This document shows positions 48,979 through 59,073 of a DNA stretch of 64,000 nucleotides, in pieces. Source of the DNA: Nocardioides solisilvae (GTDB taxonomy: Bacteria; Actinomycetota; Actinomycetes; Propionibacteriales; Nocardioidaceae); assembly GCF_003194625.1 (NCBI RefSeq), contig NZ_QHKX01000003.1, positions 62,001 to 126,000 of the forward strand. The letters are read 5' to 3'. Within the stretch, counting starts at the first letter, position 1. Every line of letters starts with the position of its first letter. A program made the translations under genes and the position numbers. Under the pieces are notes generated by a model. The model saw only the letters and a program-made list of their open reading frames with translations, searched no databases and had not been told where the DNA came from.

Positions 48979-50960
48979 CCGCACCCGGAGAGCTCGACAT
49001 CCACCTGATCAACGAGGGGCGCCACGAGGAGCTGTGGCAGGTGCTCGGCGCCCACCCCGACGCCACCGGCACCTCCTTCGCCGTCTGGGCCCCCCACGCG
49101 CAGGAGGTCCAGGTCGTCGGCGACTTCAACGACTGGGACGGCGCGAGGTCGCCGCTGGACCCGATCGGCACCTCCGGCGTCTGGCACGCCCACGTCGCCG
49201 ACGTGGCGGGCGGCGCCCGCTACAAGTTCCGGATCCGCGGCGCCGACGGCGTCTGGCGCGACAAGGCCGACCCGATGGCCTTCCACACCCAGGTCCCGCC
49301 CGAGACCGCCTCGGTGGTCTTCGGCTCGGCCCACGAGTGGGGCGACCAGGAGTGGATGACGGCACGGACGCGGCGCCAGCCGGTCAACGGGCCGATGTCG
49401 GTCTACGAGATGCACCTCGCCTCCTGGCGGCGGCACCCCGACGGCCGGACCTACACCTGGGAGGAGATCGCGGACGCGCTCGTCCCCTACGTCCAGGACC
49501 TCGGCTTCACCCACGTCGAGCTGATGCCGGTGATGGAGCACCCCTTCGGCGGCTCGTGGGGCTACCAGGTGACGTCGTACTTCGCCCCGACCTCGCGCTT
49601 CGGCGACCCCGACGGGTTCCGGCTCCTGGTCGACCGCCTCCACCAGGCAGGGGTGGGCGTGATCGTGGACTGGGTCCCCGCCCACTTCCCCAAGGACGAC
49701 TTCGCCCTCGCCCGCTTCGACGGGACGCCGCTCTACGAGGACCCGAACCCGCAGCGCGGCGAGCACCCCGACTGGGGCACCTACGTCTTCGACTTCGGGC
49801 GTCGCGAGGTCCGCAACTTCCTGGTCGCCAACGCGCTCTACTGGCTCGAGGAGTTCCACGTCGACGCCCTGCGGGTCGACGCGGTCGCCTCGATGCTCTA
49901 CCTCGACTACTCCCGCGAGCCCGGCCAGTGGAGCCCCAACGTGCACGGGGGCCGCGAGAACCTCGAGGCGGTCAACTTCCTGCAGGAGATGAACGCCACC
50001 GTCTACAAGCGCGTCCCCGGCGCGTTCACCGTCGCGGAGGAGTCCACCTCCTGGCCGGGCGTCACGCGGCCGACCTCCGACGACGGTCTCGGCTTCGGCT
50101 TCAAGTGGAACATGGGCTGGATGCACGACACCCTGGCCTACGTCGAGCGCGACCCCGTGCACCGCGCCCACCACCACGGCGAGATGACCTTCCCCCTGGT
50201 CTACGCGTGGTCGGAGAACTACGTCCTGCCGATCAGCCACGACGAGGTCGTGCACGGCAAGGGGTCGCTGCTGCGCAAGATGCCGGGCGACCGGTGGCGC
50301 CAGCTGGCCAACCTGCGCGCCTACCTCGCCTACATGTGGGCCCACCCGGGCAAGCAGCTGGTCTTCATGGGCACGGAGTTCGGCCAGGAGGCCGAGTGGG
50401 CAGAGGCCCGCGAGCTGGACTGGTGGCTGCTGGACCACCCCGAGCACCGCGGCGTGCAGGACCTCGTGCGCGACCTCAACCGGGTCTACCGCGAGACGCC
50501 GGCGCTGCACGGCCTCGACAACGACCCCCACGGCTTCGGGTGGCTCGAGTCCCACGACGCCGGGCGGAACGTCTTCGCCTTCGTGCGCCGGGCGCCCGAC
50601 GCCCCCGAGCTGGTCTGCGTGACCAACTTCTCCGCCGTCCCGCACGAGGGGTACCGCCTCGGGCTGCCCCGCGCCGGCACCTGGCACGAGGTGCTCAACA
50701 CCGACGCCGACGCCTACAGCGGCTCCGGCGTGGGCAACCTCGGGCAGGTCGAGGCCGTCGCCGAGCCGTGGCACGACCAGCCCGCGAGCACCACGCTGAC
50801 CCTCCCCCCGCTGGGGACGGTCTGGCTCCGCCCCGCTCCCGCGCCCGAGCCGCTCGCGCCACCGGCAGCCGGCACCGCGGACGCGACGGCCGGCACCCCG
50901 GACGCGGCGGCCGGCACCCCGGACGCGGCGACGGGGACCGGCGGGCAGGCCCCGCGCTGA
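48975..50960 (+). CDS. glgB: 1,4-alpha-glucan branching enzyme
   Basis: GlgB introduces alpha-1,6 branches into the glucan made by GlgE. The 661-residue protein has an N-terminal CBM48 (about 10-110) and a GH13 barrel with D302 in [10 protein letters not shown], the AEES glutamate near 355 and D423 in [11 protein letters not shown]. The C-terminal beta domain ends near residue 620 and is followed by an unusual 35-residue tail of AGTPDA-type repeats with no known role. ATG 48975 overlaps the mak stop. The shorter N terminus (no N1 domain) is common in GlgE-type clusters. Confidence 0.95.
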   Translation: MTAPGELDIHLINEGRHEELWQVLGAHPDATGTSFAVWAPHAQEVQVVGDFNDWDGARSPLDPIGTSGVWHAHVADVAGGARYKFRIRGADGVWRDKADPMAFHTQVPPETASVVFGSAHEWGDQEWMTARTRRQPVNGPMSVYEMHLASWRRHPDGRTYTWEEIADALVPYVQDLGFTHVELMPVMEHPFGGSWGYQVTSYFAPTSRFGDPDGFRLLVDRLHQAGVGVIVDWVPAHFPKDDFALARFDGTPLYEDPNPQRGEHPDWGTYVFDFGRREVRNFLVANALYWLEEFHVDALRVDAVASMLYLDYSREPGQWSPNVHGGRENLEAVNFLQEMNATVYKRVPGAFTVAEESTSWPGVTRPTSDDGLGFGFKWNMGWMHDTLAYVERDPVHRAHHHGEMTFPLVYAWSENYVLPISHDEVVHGKGSLLRKMPGDRWRQLANLRAYLAYMWAHPGKQLVFMGTEFGQEAEWAEARELDWWLLDHPEHRGVQDLVRDLNRVYRETPALHGLDNDPHGFGWLESHDAGRNVFAFVRRAPDAPELVCVTNFSAVPHEGYRLGLPRAGTWHEVLNTDADAYSGSGVGNLGQVEAVAEPWHDQPASTTLTLPPLGTVWLRPAPAPEPLAPPAAGTADATAGTPDAAAGTPDAATGTGGQAPR

Positions 50961-50984
50961 ACCGGACGGTCAGGGGGTCGCGGC

Positions 50985-50990
50985 TAGGGT
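50985..50990 (+). promoter_or_regulatory. -10 box for a leaderless NUDIX-gene mRNA
   Basis: TAGGGT ends 7 nt before GTG 50998 and spans an alternative upstream GTG, arguing for the later start. Confidence 0.6.
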
Positions 50991-50997
50991 GAGCGCC

Positions 50998-51774
50998 GTG
51001 ACCCCCGAACCAGTCGTGCGCACCGTCGGCGAGGGCGTCGCCCGCGTCACCTGGTCGGTCGAGCTGGCGACCGAGGAGTTCCGCGTCGCCGTCGGACGGG
51101 TCAGCGCCGTGGTCGAGGAGGCGTTGCGCGTGCACGCCCGCGTGGAGGCCTGGGTCTCCCCCGACGACGCCGTCGGCCAGCGCCTCGCCACGTGGGCCGG
51201 GATGCACCGCGAGGGCGTGATGCGCGGGGTCCCCGACCCGGGGGGCGCCGCCCGCGACCTGGTCGTCTACGCCCGGGTGGTCGCCGACGCACCGGTCGGC
51301 GAGCCCGCCGGCTTCCGCGCCCTGCTCAACTCGTTCCTGCCGCGCAAGCGCGCGATCAGCCAGCTGCTCCTGAGGGACCCGTCCGGCCGGGTGCTGATGT
51401 GCCGGCTCACCTACAAGCGGGACTGGGACCTGCCGGGCGGGGTCGTGGAGGTCGGCGAGTCGCCCCAGCTGGCGGTGGGTCGCGAGGTCGAGGAGGAGCT
51501 GGGCCTCGTCGTCGCCCCCGGCCGGTTGCTGCTGACGGACTGGCTGCCGTCCTGGGGCGGCTGGGACGACGCCCTCTGCCTGGTCTTCGACGGCGGTGTC
51601 GTCGAGGAGTCGGTCCTGGAGACGGTGGTCCGCGAGGAGCGCGAGATCGCCGGCGTGCAGTTCTGCGCGCCCGACGAGGTCCGCCGGCACGCGGCCGACT
51701 TCACCGCCCGCCGGGTGGAGGCCGCCCTCGCGGCGCTCGCGGACGGCCCGGGCTACACCGAGTCCGGTCGCTGA
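50998..51774 (+). CDS. NUDIX hydrolase with N-terminal GNAT-like remnant
   Basis: The 258-residue protein has a complete Nudix box (GVVEVGESPQLAVGREVEEELGL region, residues about 150-175) for hydrolysing nucleoside-diphosphate-linked substrates. Residues about 15-80 read like the C-terminal end of a RimJ/RimL-type GNAT acetyltransferase (VHARVEAWVSPDDAVGQRLATWAG, then EGVMRG) but lack the acetyl-CoA loop that would precede it. This may be a fusion in which the acetyltransferase part has decayed into a recognition or dimerisation module. The substrate is unknown. Confidence 0.78.
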   Translation: MTPEPVVRTVGEGVARVTWSVELATEEFRVAVGRVSAVVEEALRVHARVEAWVSPDDAVGQRLATWAGMHREGVMRGVPDPGGAARDLVVYARVVADAPVGEPAGFRALLNSFLPRKRAISQLLLRDPSGRVLMCRLTYKRDWDLPGGVVEVGESPQLAVGREVEEELGLVVAPGRLLLTDWLPSWGGWDDALCLVFDGGVVEESVLETVVREEREIAGVQFCAPDEVRRHAADFTARRVEAALAALADGPGYTESGR

Positions 51775-51821
51775 GTCGACCCGCACGCTCACCCGGGGCC
51801 CCACGGCCCGCCCGGGGGGTG

Positions 51822-51827
51822 TTACAT
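51822..51827 (+). promoter_or_regulatory. -10-like box for a leaderless ppdK mRNA
   Basis: TTACAT ends 6 nt before the ppdK ATG, with no Shine-Dalgarno sequence between them. Confidence 0.4.
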
Positions 51828-51833
51828 GGACCC

Positions 51834-54497
51834 ATGGGATGGGTGACGAACTTCGGCCAGGGCAACAAGGACCAGAAGGACCTGCTGGGCGGCAAGGGTG
51901 CCAACCTCGCGGAGATGACCAACCTGGGGCTGCCGGTGCCGCCCGGGTTCACGATCTCCACCGAGGCCTGCCGCGCCTACCTCGGTGCCGGCGGCACCCC
52001 CGACGGGCTGCGCGAGGAGGTCTCCGAGCACCTCGAGGTCCTCGAGCGGACCATGGGACGGCGCCTCGGCGACGCCGACGACCCGCTGCTGGTCAGCGTG
52101 CGGTCGGGGGCGAAGTTCTCCATGCCCGGGATGATGGAGACGGTCCTCAACATCGGGCTGAACGACGAGTCGGTGCACGGCCTGGCGGCGCGCAGCGGCA
52201 ACCCGCGGTTCGCCCAGGACTCCTACCGGCGCCTCGTGCAGATGTTCGGCGCGACGGTGCTGCACGTCGACGCGCAGCACTTCTCCCGAGCCCTGGACGA
52301 GGCCAAGACGGCCCGGGGGACGGAGTCCGACCTCGACCTGGACGCCGACGACCTCGCCGCCCTGGCGACCAGGTTCAAGGAGATCGTCCGGGAGCACACC
52401 GGCGCCGACTTCCCGCAGGACCCGCGCGAGCAGCTGGAGCTGGCGATCCGGGCCGTCTTCGACTCCTGGAACACCGACCGGGCGCGGCTCTACCGACGCC
52501 AGGAGCGGATCCCCGAGGACCTCGGCACGGCGGTCAACGTGCAGGCGATGGTCTTCGGCAACTTCGGCATGCACTCGGGATCCGGGGTGGCCTTCACGCG
52601 CGACCCCGCCTCGGGCAACCAGGGGGTCTACGGCGACTACCTGCAGAACGCGCAGGGCGAGGACGTGGTCGCCGGCATCCGCAACACCGTGTCGCTGGCC
52701 GACTTCGCCGAGCTCGACCGGCGCTCGCACGACGAGCTCCTCGAGATCATGGCCACGCTCGAGCGCCACTACCGCGACATGTGCGACATCGAGTTCACCG
52801 TCGAGGACGGCAAGCTCTGGATGCTCCAGACCCGCGTCGGGAAGCGGACCCCGGAGGCCGCCTTCCGGATCGCCCGCCACATGCGCGACGAGGGGATGAT
52901 CGACGCCGACGAGCAGCTGCACCGGGTCACCGGCGACCAGCTGGCCAGCCTCATGTTCCCACGGTTCGACGACTCCGGGGAGCGCACGCTCGTGGCCGTG
53001 GGGATGAACGCCTCCCCCGGCGCCGCCGTCGGTCGGGTGGTCTTCGACTCCGCCACGGCCGTGGAGTGGGCCGGGCGCGGCGAGCCGGTCATCCTGCTGC
53101 GCAAGGAGACCAATCCCGACGACCTCTCGGGCATGGTGGTCGCCCAGGGCATCCTCACGAGTCGGGGCGGCAAGACCAGCCACGCCGCGGTCGTGGCCCG
53201 CGGGATGGGTCGCACCTGCGTCTGCGGCGCCGAGAGCCTCGACGTCGACGCCGAGGCGCGCGAGGCGCGCGTCCGCGACGGGGGCGTGATCCGCGAGGGC
53301 GACACGCTCTCCATCGACGGCGCCACCGGCGAGGTCTTCCTCGGCGAGGTGGCGGTGACCCCGTCCCACGTGGTGCGCCACTTCGAGGGCGAGGAGGTCG
53401 ACGAGGACGTCGTGGCCGCGGTCTCGGAGGTCATGGCCCACGCCGACTCCCGGCGCCGTCTGGGGGTCAGGGCGAACGCCGACACGGCCGAGGACGCCGC
53501 CCGCGCCCGACGCTTCGGCGCCGAGGGCATCGGGCTCTGCCGGACCGAGCACATGTTCCTCGGGGACCGGCGCAGCCTCGTCGAGGACCTGATCGTGGCC
53601 GAGGACGACGAGTCGCGGCAGGCCGCCCTCGACGCCCTGCTCCCCCACCAGCGGGAGGACTTCGTCGGGATCCTGGAGGCGATGGACGGGCTGCCCGTCA
53701 CCATCCGCCTGATCGACCCCCCGCTCCACGAGTTCCTCCCGGACTACACCGACCTGTCCGTCAAGGTCGCGCTCGCCGAGGCGCGGGGCGAGGCCTCCGA
53801 GCGCGACGAGCGGCTGCTGGCGCACGTCCGGCGCCTGCACGAGCAGAACCCGATGCTCGGGCTGCGCGGGGTGCGGCTCGGCATCCAGGTGCCCGGGCTC
53901 TTCGTCATGCAGGCCCGGGCGATCCTCGAGGCGGCCGCGGACCGGATCGACGCCGGCGGGCACCCCCTGCCCGAGATCATGGTGCCTCTGGTCGCGAGCG
54001 TCCGCGAGCTCGACGTCGTCAAGCGGGAGATCCTCAAGGTGGCCGACGAGGTGCAGCAGGCCCGCGGCGTGGAGGTCGACTTCAAGGTGGGCACCATGAT
54101 CGAGCTGCCCCGCGCCGCCTTCCTGGCCGACCGGATCGCCCGCTCCGCGGAGTTCTTCTCCTTCGGCACCAACGACCTCACCCAGATGGCCTGGGGCTTC
54201 TCCCGCGACGACGTCGAGGCGAAGTTCTTCTCCCAGTACTTCGAGCACGGGATCTTCGACGTCTCGCCCTTCGAGTCCCTCGACACGCTCGGCGTCGGCG
54301 GGATGGTTCGGATGGGCACCGAGAAGGGCCGCGCCACCAAGCCCGACCTCAAGGTCGGGGTGTGCGGGGAGCACGGCGGCGACCCCGCCTCGATCCACTT
54401 CTTCGACTCCGCCGGCCTCGACTACGTCTCCTGCTCGCCGTTCCGGGTCCCGGTCGCCCGGCTCGAGGCCGGCCGCGCCGCGCTCGACCGGGACTGA
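51834..54497 (+). CDS. ppdK: Pyruvate, phosphate dikinase
   Basis: PPDK interconverts pyruvate, ATP and phosphate with phosphoenolpyruvate, AMP and pyrophosphate. The 887 residues cover the N-terminal ATP-grasp (GGKGANLAEM, VSVRSGAKFSMPGMMETVLN), the phosphohistidine domain with H450 in GKTSHAAVVARGMG, and the C-terminal barrel with C844 in GVCGEHGGDP. The TSHAAVV threonine before the histidine is the usual target of a regulatory PDRP-type protein, but none is encoded here. Length and motifs are complete. A GC-rich hairpin follows. Confidence 0.97.
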   Translation: MGWVTNFGQGNKDQKDLLGGKGANLAEMTNLGLPVPPGFTISTEACRAYLGAGGTPDGLREEVSEHLEVLERTMGRRLGDADDPLLVSVRSGAKFSMPGMMETVLNIGLNDESVHGLAARSGNPRFAQDSYRRLVQMFGATVLHVDAQHFSRALDEAKTARGTESDLDLDADDLAALATRFKEIVREHTGADFPQDPREQLELAIRAVFDSWNTDRARLYRRQERIPEDLGTAVNVQAMVFGNFGMHSGSGVAFTRDPASGNQGVYGDYLQNAQGEDVVAGIRNTVSLADFAELDRRSHDELLEIMATLERHYRDMCDIEFTVEDGKLWMLQTRVGKRTPEAAFRIARHMRDEGMIDADEQLHRVTGDQLASLMFPRFDDSGERTLVAVGMNASPGAAVGRVVFDSATAVEWAGRGEPVILLRKETNPDDLSGMVVAQGILTSRGGKTSHAAVVARGMGRTCVCGAESLDVDAEAREARVRDGGVIREGDTLSIDGATGEVFLGEVAVTPSHVVRHFEGEEVDEDVVAAVSEVMAHADSRRRLGVRANADTAEDAARARRFGAEGIGLCRTEHMFLGDRRSLVEDLIVAEDDESRQAALDALLPHQREDFVGILEAMDGLPVTIRLIDPPLHEFLPDYTDLSVKVALAEARGEASERDERLLAHVRRLHEQNPMLGLRGVRLGIQVPGLFVMQARAILEAAADRIDAGGHPLPEIMVPLVASVRELDVVKREILKVADEVQQARGVEVDFKVGTMIELPRAAFLADRIARSAEFFSFGTNDLTQMAWGFSRDDVEAKFFSQYFEHGIFDVSPFESLDTLGVGGMVRMGTEKGRATKPDLKVGVCGEHGGDPASIHFFDSAGLDYVSCSPFRVPVARLEAGRAALDRD

Positions 54498-54516
54498 CGG
54501 GGCCCCCGCGTCCGGT

Positions 54517-54550
54517 GGGCCCGGCGGGACAGGACGGTCCCGCCGGGCCC
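54517..54550. terminator. Bidirectional hairpin between ppdK and the thioredoxin-like gene
   Basis: A perfect 14-bp inverted repeat (54517-54530 and 54537-54550, 6-nt loop) sits between two convergent stop codons. Confidence 0.8.
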
Positions 54551-54558
54551 CGCTGGAC

Positions 54559-55518
54559 TCAGAAGAGCGCGGAGGCCAGGTTCTGCCGGCCGCGCAGCAC
54601 CCGCGGGTCGTCGTTGCCGACCGCCGCGAAGAGGCCGAGCAGGTGGTCGCGCGCCCGGTCCCGGTCGGCGCCCGCCGTGCGCCGGACGAGCTCGACGAGC
54701 CGCCCGAACGCGTCCTCCACGTGGCCGCCGAGCATGTCGAGGTCGGCCACCATCGTCTGGGCGTCGACGTCGTCGGGAGCCTGGGCGGCGGCCGCGCGAG
54801 CGGCGTTCAGGTCCACGCCCTGCGTGCGGTGCAGGACCTTCGCCATGGCGAGTCCGGCGGCCGCCTCGACGTCGGCCGGGTTGGCGTCGACGAGCTTCTG
54901 GTACTCCGCGACCGCGCGCTCGATGTCGCCCTCCCCCAGCGCGTCCTGGGCCGCGGCGTAGCGCGGGTCGTCCTGCGGCTCGTCGTCGGGGCCGGCCGCG
55001 CTCCGGGGCTGGTGCCGGTCGGTGATGCCCTGGGCGACCAGCTGCTGGGCGACCTGGTCCAGGGCCGCGCGCAACTCCGCGAGCGGGACGACGTCCTGGA
55101 AGAGCGGCATCGGACGCCCGTCGACGACGGCGACGACCAGCGGGATCGACGGGATCTGCATGGCCTGCGCGATCTCGGGCACCGCGTCGACGTCGACGAG
55201 CCCGACGAGGAACCGTCCGTCGAGCTCGTCGGAGAGGGTGCGCAGGTCGTCGGCGAGCTGGCCGCTCTCGGGCATCCGCGTGCGCGAGAAGAAGACCAGC
55301 AGCACCGGCGCGGTCATCGAGGCCTCGAGGACGCCCTGGAAGTTCGCCTGGTCGACGTCGACGGCGTAGGCCGACCCGCCGGCCTGCGGAGCGCCGGGAC
55401 CGACACCTCCCTGCGCGCCGGCCGCGCCGGCCGGGGCGGCCGGGCGGGTGGGCGGGGCCGGGCGCCTGAGCGCCGACAGGTCGATGGCACCGGGACGGGA
55501 GAACGGCTGCTGCGTCAT
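54559..55518 (-). CDS. Thioredoxin-like TPR protein (CnoX/YbbN type) without the redox cysteines
   Basis: The 319-residue protein has a Pro/Ala-rich N terminus (1-50). A thioredoxin-like domain (about 55-160) follows with the cis-proline in IPSIPLVVA, but FFSRTRMPESGQ replaces the WCxxC site. A C-terminal TPR-like half includes AAQDALGEGDIERAVAEYQK. YbbN/CnoX proteins are holdases that hand clients to chaperonins. The loss of CxxC means this one cannot do disulfide exchange, which is common in actinobacterial members. Confidence 0.88.
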   Translation of the reverse strand: MTQQPFSRPGAIDLSALRRPAPPTRPAAPAGAAGAQGGVGPGAPQAGGSAYAVDVDQANFQGVLEASMTAPVLLVFFSRTRMPESGQLADDLRTLSDELDGRFLVGLVDVDAVPEIAQAMQIPSIPLVVAVVDGRPMPLFQDVVPLAELRAALDQVAQQLVAQGITDRHQPRSAAGPDDEPQDDPRYAAAQDALGEGDIERAVAEYQKLVDANPADVEAAAGLAMAKVLHRTQGVDLNAARAAAAQAPDDVDAQTMVADLDMLGGHVEDAFGRLVELVRRTAGADRDRARDHLLGLFAAVGNDDPRVLRGRQNLASALF

Positions 55519-55617
55519 GGCTTCATCATCGCGGACGCTCCCACGCCCGCGGGACCCCGGTCGACGTTTTCGGGCGCGTACGAGCGCGGGGACAGCGACC
55601 TGGTCGATACTCGGGAC

Positions 55618-57702
55618 ATGCCCGCCGTCGCCGACACGCCCGTGCGTCCGCGACGCGCCGTGCTCATCGGCCCCCTCACGGCGGTCGAGGTGGTCCTGCG
55701 GTGCCTGCTGCTGGGTGTCGCGTTCGTCCTGGCCGGTCAGCTCGCGCTGCGGACCAACGTGTCGGGCACGCAGCTCGCGCTCGTGTGGCCCCCCTCGGGG
55801 ATCGCGGCGTTCTGGCTGCTCACGTCGACCGCCCGCACCCGGGTGGCCGACGTCGCGGCGCTCGTCGTCGCGGCGCTGGTCTCGGCGCTGGTCTCCGGGC
55901 CACCGTGGGAGCTGGTCCCGTTCCGGGTGCTCTCCACCCTCGGCATGGCGGTCCTCTTCCGCGTCCTCGTCGACGGCTGGACGTCGCTGCGCCGCAAGGA
56001 CGGGTCGCTGCGTCCCCTCTCCCAGACGTCGACGGTCGTCGCGCTCGTCGGCGCCGCCACGGTGGCCGGCCTGCTGCAGGCCTCCGTGCAGGAGCTCGGC
56101 TCCGCCCTGGTGACCGAGGGGAGCTGGTTCGTCTACCTCCACCGCTGGATGCGCAACACCGTCTCGATCTGCACGATCGTCGTCACCCTGCTGCTCGTGC
56201 TCGCGCGCCACCTCGACGCGCTGCGTCCGGCCGGCGACCCCCCGGAGGAGAAGCCCTTCTACGGCGCCCTCGAGCACGCCCGGCGGCCCGCCGAGCTCGT
56301 GGCGCTCGGCGCCACGACCGTCGCGATCTACGTCTTCTCCTTCGGGCTGCTCCCCGAGCTCCCCCTGTCCTTCACCCTGTTCCTGCCGGCCGTCTGGGCG
56401 GCCACCCGGTTCGGGCCGGCGTTCGCCGCCCTCTTCGCCCTCGGGCTCGGGGTGACCAGCATCGGGCTGACGCTGGCCGGGATCGGCAGCTACGCGGCGA
56501 TCGAGGACCCCGTCCTCGCCGCGTTCGTCACCCAGACCTTCCTCGCCATCGTCTTCGCCACCACGCTGCTGCTCTCGCTGACCCGGACCGAGCTCGCGAC
56601 GGCCGAGCACCGCGCGGCCGAGCGGGCGCGGCTCCTCGACCGCGTGCTCACCACCGTCGGGGACGGGATCGCCCTGGTCGACGAGACCGGACGGGTCGTC
56701 ATGATGAACCGCGCCGCCACCCGGATGCTCGGCCTGACCGCCGTCCCCGACCTCGCCGACGCCGGGCAGGTCCCGCTCGGCGGCTTCTACGACATGGACG
56801 GCGCGCGGCTCACCCCGGACCGGCTGCACCACGTCCGGGCGCTGGCCGGGGAGAGCGTGCGCGACGAGGACATGGTGGTCCGCCCGGCCGAGAACGCCCC
56901 CGACCGGGTGATCCGGGTGACCGCGCAGCTGATGCCCGTCCCGCCCGGGACCCCGCGCCAGGTCCTGGTCACCGCGCACGACGTCACCGACGAGCGGGCG
57001 CACAGCACGGCGCTGGCGGCGTTCGCCGGCGAGGTCGCCCACGACCTCAAGAACCCGCTGACGGTGATCGAGGGGTGGAGCGAGGTGCTCGAGTCGAGGT
57101 TCGCGGCCGGCACGACCCTGGACTCCGAGGAGGGGCTCCGGCTGCTCGCCCGGGTCCAGGGGGCGGCGACCCACATGCGGACGTTGATCGGCGAGCTGCT
57201 CAGCTACACGCTGGCCCGCGACCGGGCCCTGCGCCCCGAGCGGGTGCGCCTCTGCGACCTGGCGTGCGAGGTCGTGGCACTCCACGAGAAGCCCTCCGAG
57301 GACGATCGACCGGCGCCGACGATCGAGCTCGACTGCGACGACGTCGTGTGGGCCGACCCGGTGCTGCTGCGCCAGGTCCTGGACAACCTCGTCGGCAACG
57401 CGGTCAAGTACGTCGCGCCCGACGTGCAGCCCCGGGTCCGGGTCGTCTCCCGGCGCCCCGAGGGCGAGGACGTGGTCGAGGTGCGGGTGGAGGACAACGG
57501 CATCGGCATCGCCCCCGCCGACCGCGCCCGGGTCTTCGACAGCTTCTTCCGGGTCGCCGGGAACGGCTACGCCGGCACGGGGTTGGGCCTGTCGATCTGC
57601 CAGCGGGTGGTCGAGCGGCACGGCGGGACGATCGACGTCAGGGACGGGCCCGACGGGGCGGGCAGCACGTTCGTGCTCAGGCTGCCCGCCCCGCGCGACT
57701 GA
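55618..57702 (+). CDS. MASE1-PAS histidine kinase
   Basis: The 694-residue sensor has an N-terminal MASE1-like integral membrane domain (about eight helices, LVWPPSGIAAFWLL is typical), a PAS domain (residues about 345-460, VGDGIALVDETGRVVMMN), HisKA with H475 in EVAHDLKNPLTVIEG, and HATPase_c (N-box NLVGNAVKYV, then DNGIGI and GTGLGLSIC). No response regulator is adjacent, so it is an orphan kinase. GATACT ends 6 nt before the ATG, suggesting a leaderless start. The ligand is unknown. Confidence 0.9.
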   Translation: MPAVADTPVRPRRAVLIGPLTAVEVVLRCLLLGVAFVLAGQLALRTNVSGTQLALVWPPSGIAAFWLLTSTARTRVADVAALVVAALVSALVSGPPWELVPFRVLSTLGMAVLFRVLVDGWTSLRRKDGSLRPLSQTSTVVALVGAATVAGLLQASVQELGSALVTEGSWFVYLHRWMRNTVSICTIVVTLLLVLARHLDALRPAGDPPEEKPFYGALEHARRPAELVALGATTVAIYVFSFGLLPELPLSFTLFLPAVWAATRFGPAFAALFALGLGVTSIGLTLAGIGSYAAIEDPVLAAFVTQTFLAIVFATTLLLSLTRTELATAEHRAAERARLLDRVLTTVGDGIALVDETGRVVMMNRAATRMLGLTAVPDLADAGQVPLGGFYDMDGARLTPDRLHHVRALAGESVRDEDMVVRPAENAPDRVIRVTAQLMPVPPGTPRQVLVTAHDVTDERAHSTALAAFAGEVAHDLKNPLTVIEGWSEVLESRFAAGTTLDSEEGLRLLARVQGAATHMRTLIGELLSYTLARDRALRPERVRLCDLACEVVALHEKPSEDDRPAPTIELDCDDVVWADPVLLRQVLDNLVGNAVKYVAPDVQPRVRVVSRRPEGEDVVEVRVEDNGIGIAPADRARVFDSFFRVAGNGYAGTGLGLSICQRVVERHGGTIDVRDGPDGAGSTFVLRLPAPRD

Positions 57703-57710
57703 GCCGCTTC

Positions 57711-58919
57711 TCAGGCCAGTCCCAGCTCCGCGGCCTCCTCCCAGAGCTCGTCGCGGACCGAGGGGTGCGCCGCGCGGGTGATCAGGTTGGCGGCCTGCTC
57801 CCGCTGGTCGTGCCCGAACACGTCGGCGACTCCCTGCTCCGTGACCACCGCGCTCATCTGGAACGAGGTCAGCGGCTCCTCCACCATCGGCACGATGGTG
57901 GACAGGTCGGCCTTCGGGTGCCAGGAGCGCAGCGCGATGAGGGCCTGGCCGCCGGGGCTGTGCAGGGCCCCCACGATGAAGTCGGTCTGGCCCCCGAACC
58001 CCGAGTGGATCCGGGCGTTGATCCGCGACGCGTTCGCCTGTCCGAAGAGGTCGACCTGGAGGGCGGTGTTGACGCTCGTCATCCCGTGGTTGCGCGCGAT
58101 CCGGGCGGGGTCGTTGGTGGTCTCGGTGCGCAGCATCTCGACCCGGGGGTTGTCGTGGACCCAGGCGAGCAGCTCGGCCGAGCCGAAGAGGAAGGACGAG
58201 CGGATCGGGACCGACGGGTCGAGGGCTCCCGCCTGCTCCAGGGCCAGCACGCTGTCGGAGAACATCTCCGTCCAGATCCGCAGTCCCGTGCGACCGGTGA
58301 GTCCGCGCAGCGTGGCGTCGGGGACGGCGCCGATCCCGGCCTGCAGGGTCGAGCCGTCGCCCACCCGCTCGGCGACCAGCGAGCCGATGTGCGCGGAGTC
58401 GTCGTCGATCGGGTGGCTGGGAGCGGTGGGGAGCGCCCCGTCCGCCGGCACCACGAGGTCGACGTGGTCCACCGGGACGAGCGCGTCACCGTGGGTCCAT
58501 GGCATCTCCGCGTTGACCTGCGCCACGACCTTGCCGCCGTGCGCCCGGGCGGCCTCGATCGCCGCCGGGAGCACGTTGACCTCGACGCCGAGCGAGACGA
58601 AGCCGTCCCGGGGCGGGGTGGTGTGCACCACGACGAGGTCCGGGACCTGGAGCCGGTGGAACAGGGTCGGGACGAGCGAGAGCCGGGACGGCACGTAGCG
58701 AAGGCGAGGGCTCCGACGCTGCCCGGGGCCCACGAACGAGGTCTCCAGCTCGACCCCCTCGCGGTCGGGCAGCCCCGGCTGGCCGTTGAGCGCCCACAGG
58801 CGGTAGCGGTCCAGGGCGGCGTCCACGAGGCCCAGCACGTGCCAGGGCGTCGCGTGGTTGCCGGTCACCACGACGCGGGGGTTGTCGGGCAGGGTGGCGA
58901 GGAGCTCGGAGAGGGTCAC
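57711..58919 (-). CDS. Acetyl-CoA hydrolase/transferase family protein
   Basis: The 402-residue protein belongs to the class I CoA-transferase family that includes 4-hydroxybutyrate and acetate CoA-transferases. Characteristic segments are NAEMPWTHGDALVPVDHVD, LQAGIGAVPDATL, WTEMFSDSVLALE (with the candidate catalytic Glu) and the glycine loop SGFGGQTDFIVGA. The CoA donor and acceptor cannot be assigned. GTG 58919 agrees with the family length. Convergent with the MASE1 kinase and divergent from the SDR-like gene. Confidence 0.87.
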   Translation of the reverse strand: MTLSELLATLPDNPRVVVTGNHATPWHVLGLVDAALDRYRLWALNGQPGLPDREGVELETSFVGPGQRRSPRLRYVPSRLSLVPTLFHRLQVPDLVVVHTTPPRDGFVSLGVEVNVLPAAIEAARAHGGKVVAQVNAEMPWTHGDALVPVDHVDLVVPADGALPTAPSHPIDDDSAHIGSLVAERVGDGSTLQAGIGAVPDATLRGLTGRTGLRIWTEMFSDSVLALEQAGALDPSVPIRSSFLFGSAELLAWVHDNPRVEMLRTETTNDPARIARNHGMTSVNTALQVDLFGQANASRINARIHSGFGGQTDFIVGALHSPGGQALIALRSWHPKADLSTIVPMVEEPLTSFQMSAVVTEQGVADVFGHDQREQAANLITRAAHPSVRDELWEEAAELGLA

Positions 58920-59073
58920 CCCGGCATTCCATCAGGTCTGGACCTGCCCTTCCCAGCAACCCGCGCCGAATGGTAGAAACAGGCAGCCCGTCCACTGCCG
59001 CAGGACGGGTCCTGCCGCACCCGCACGGCCCTGCTCGACAGCCGTGCGTCCTGGACTTCCTGGAGGGGATGTC

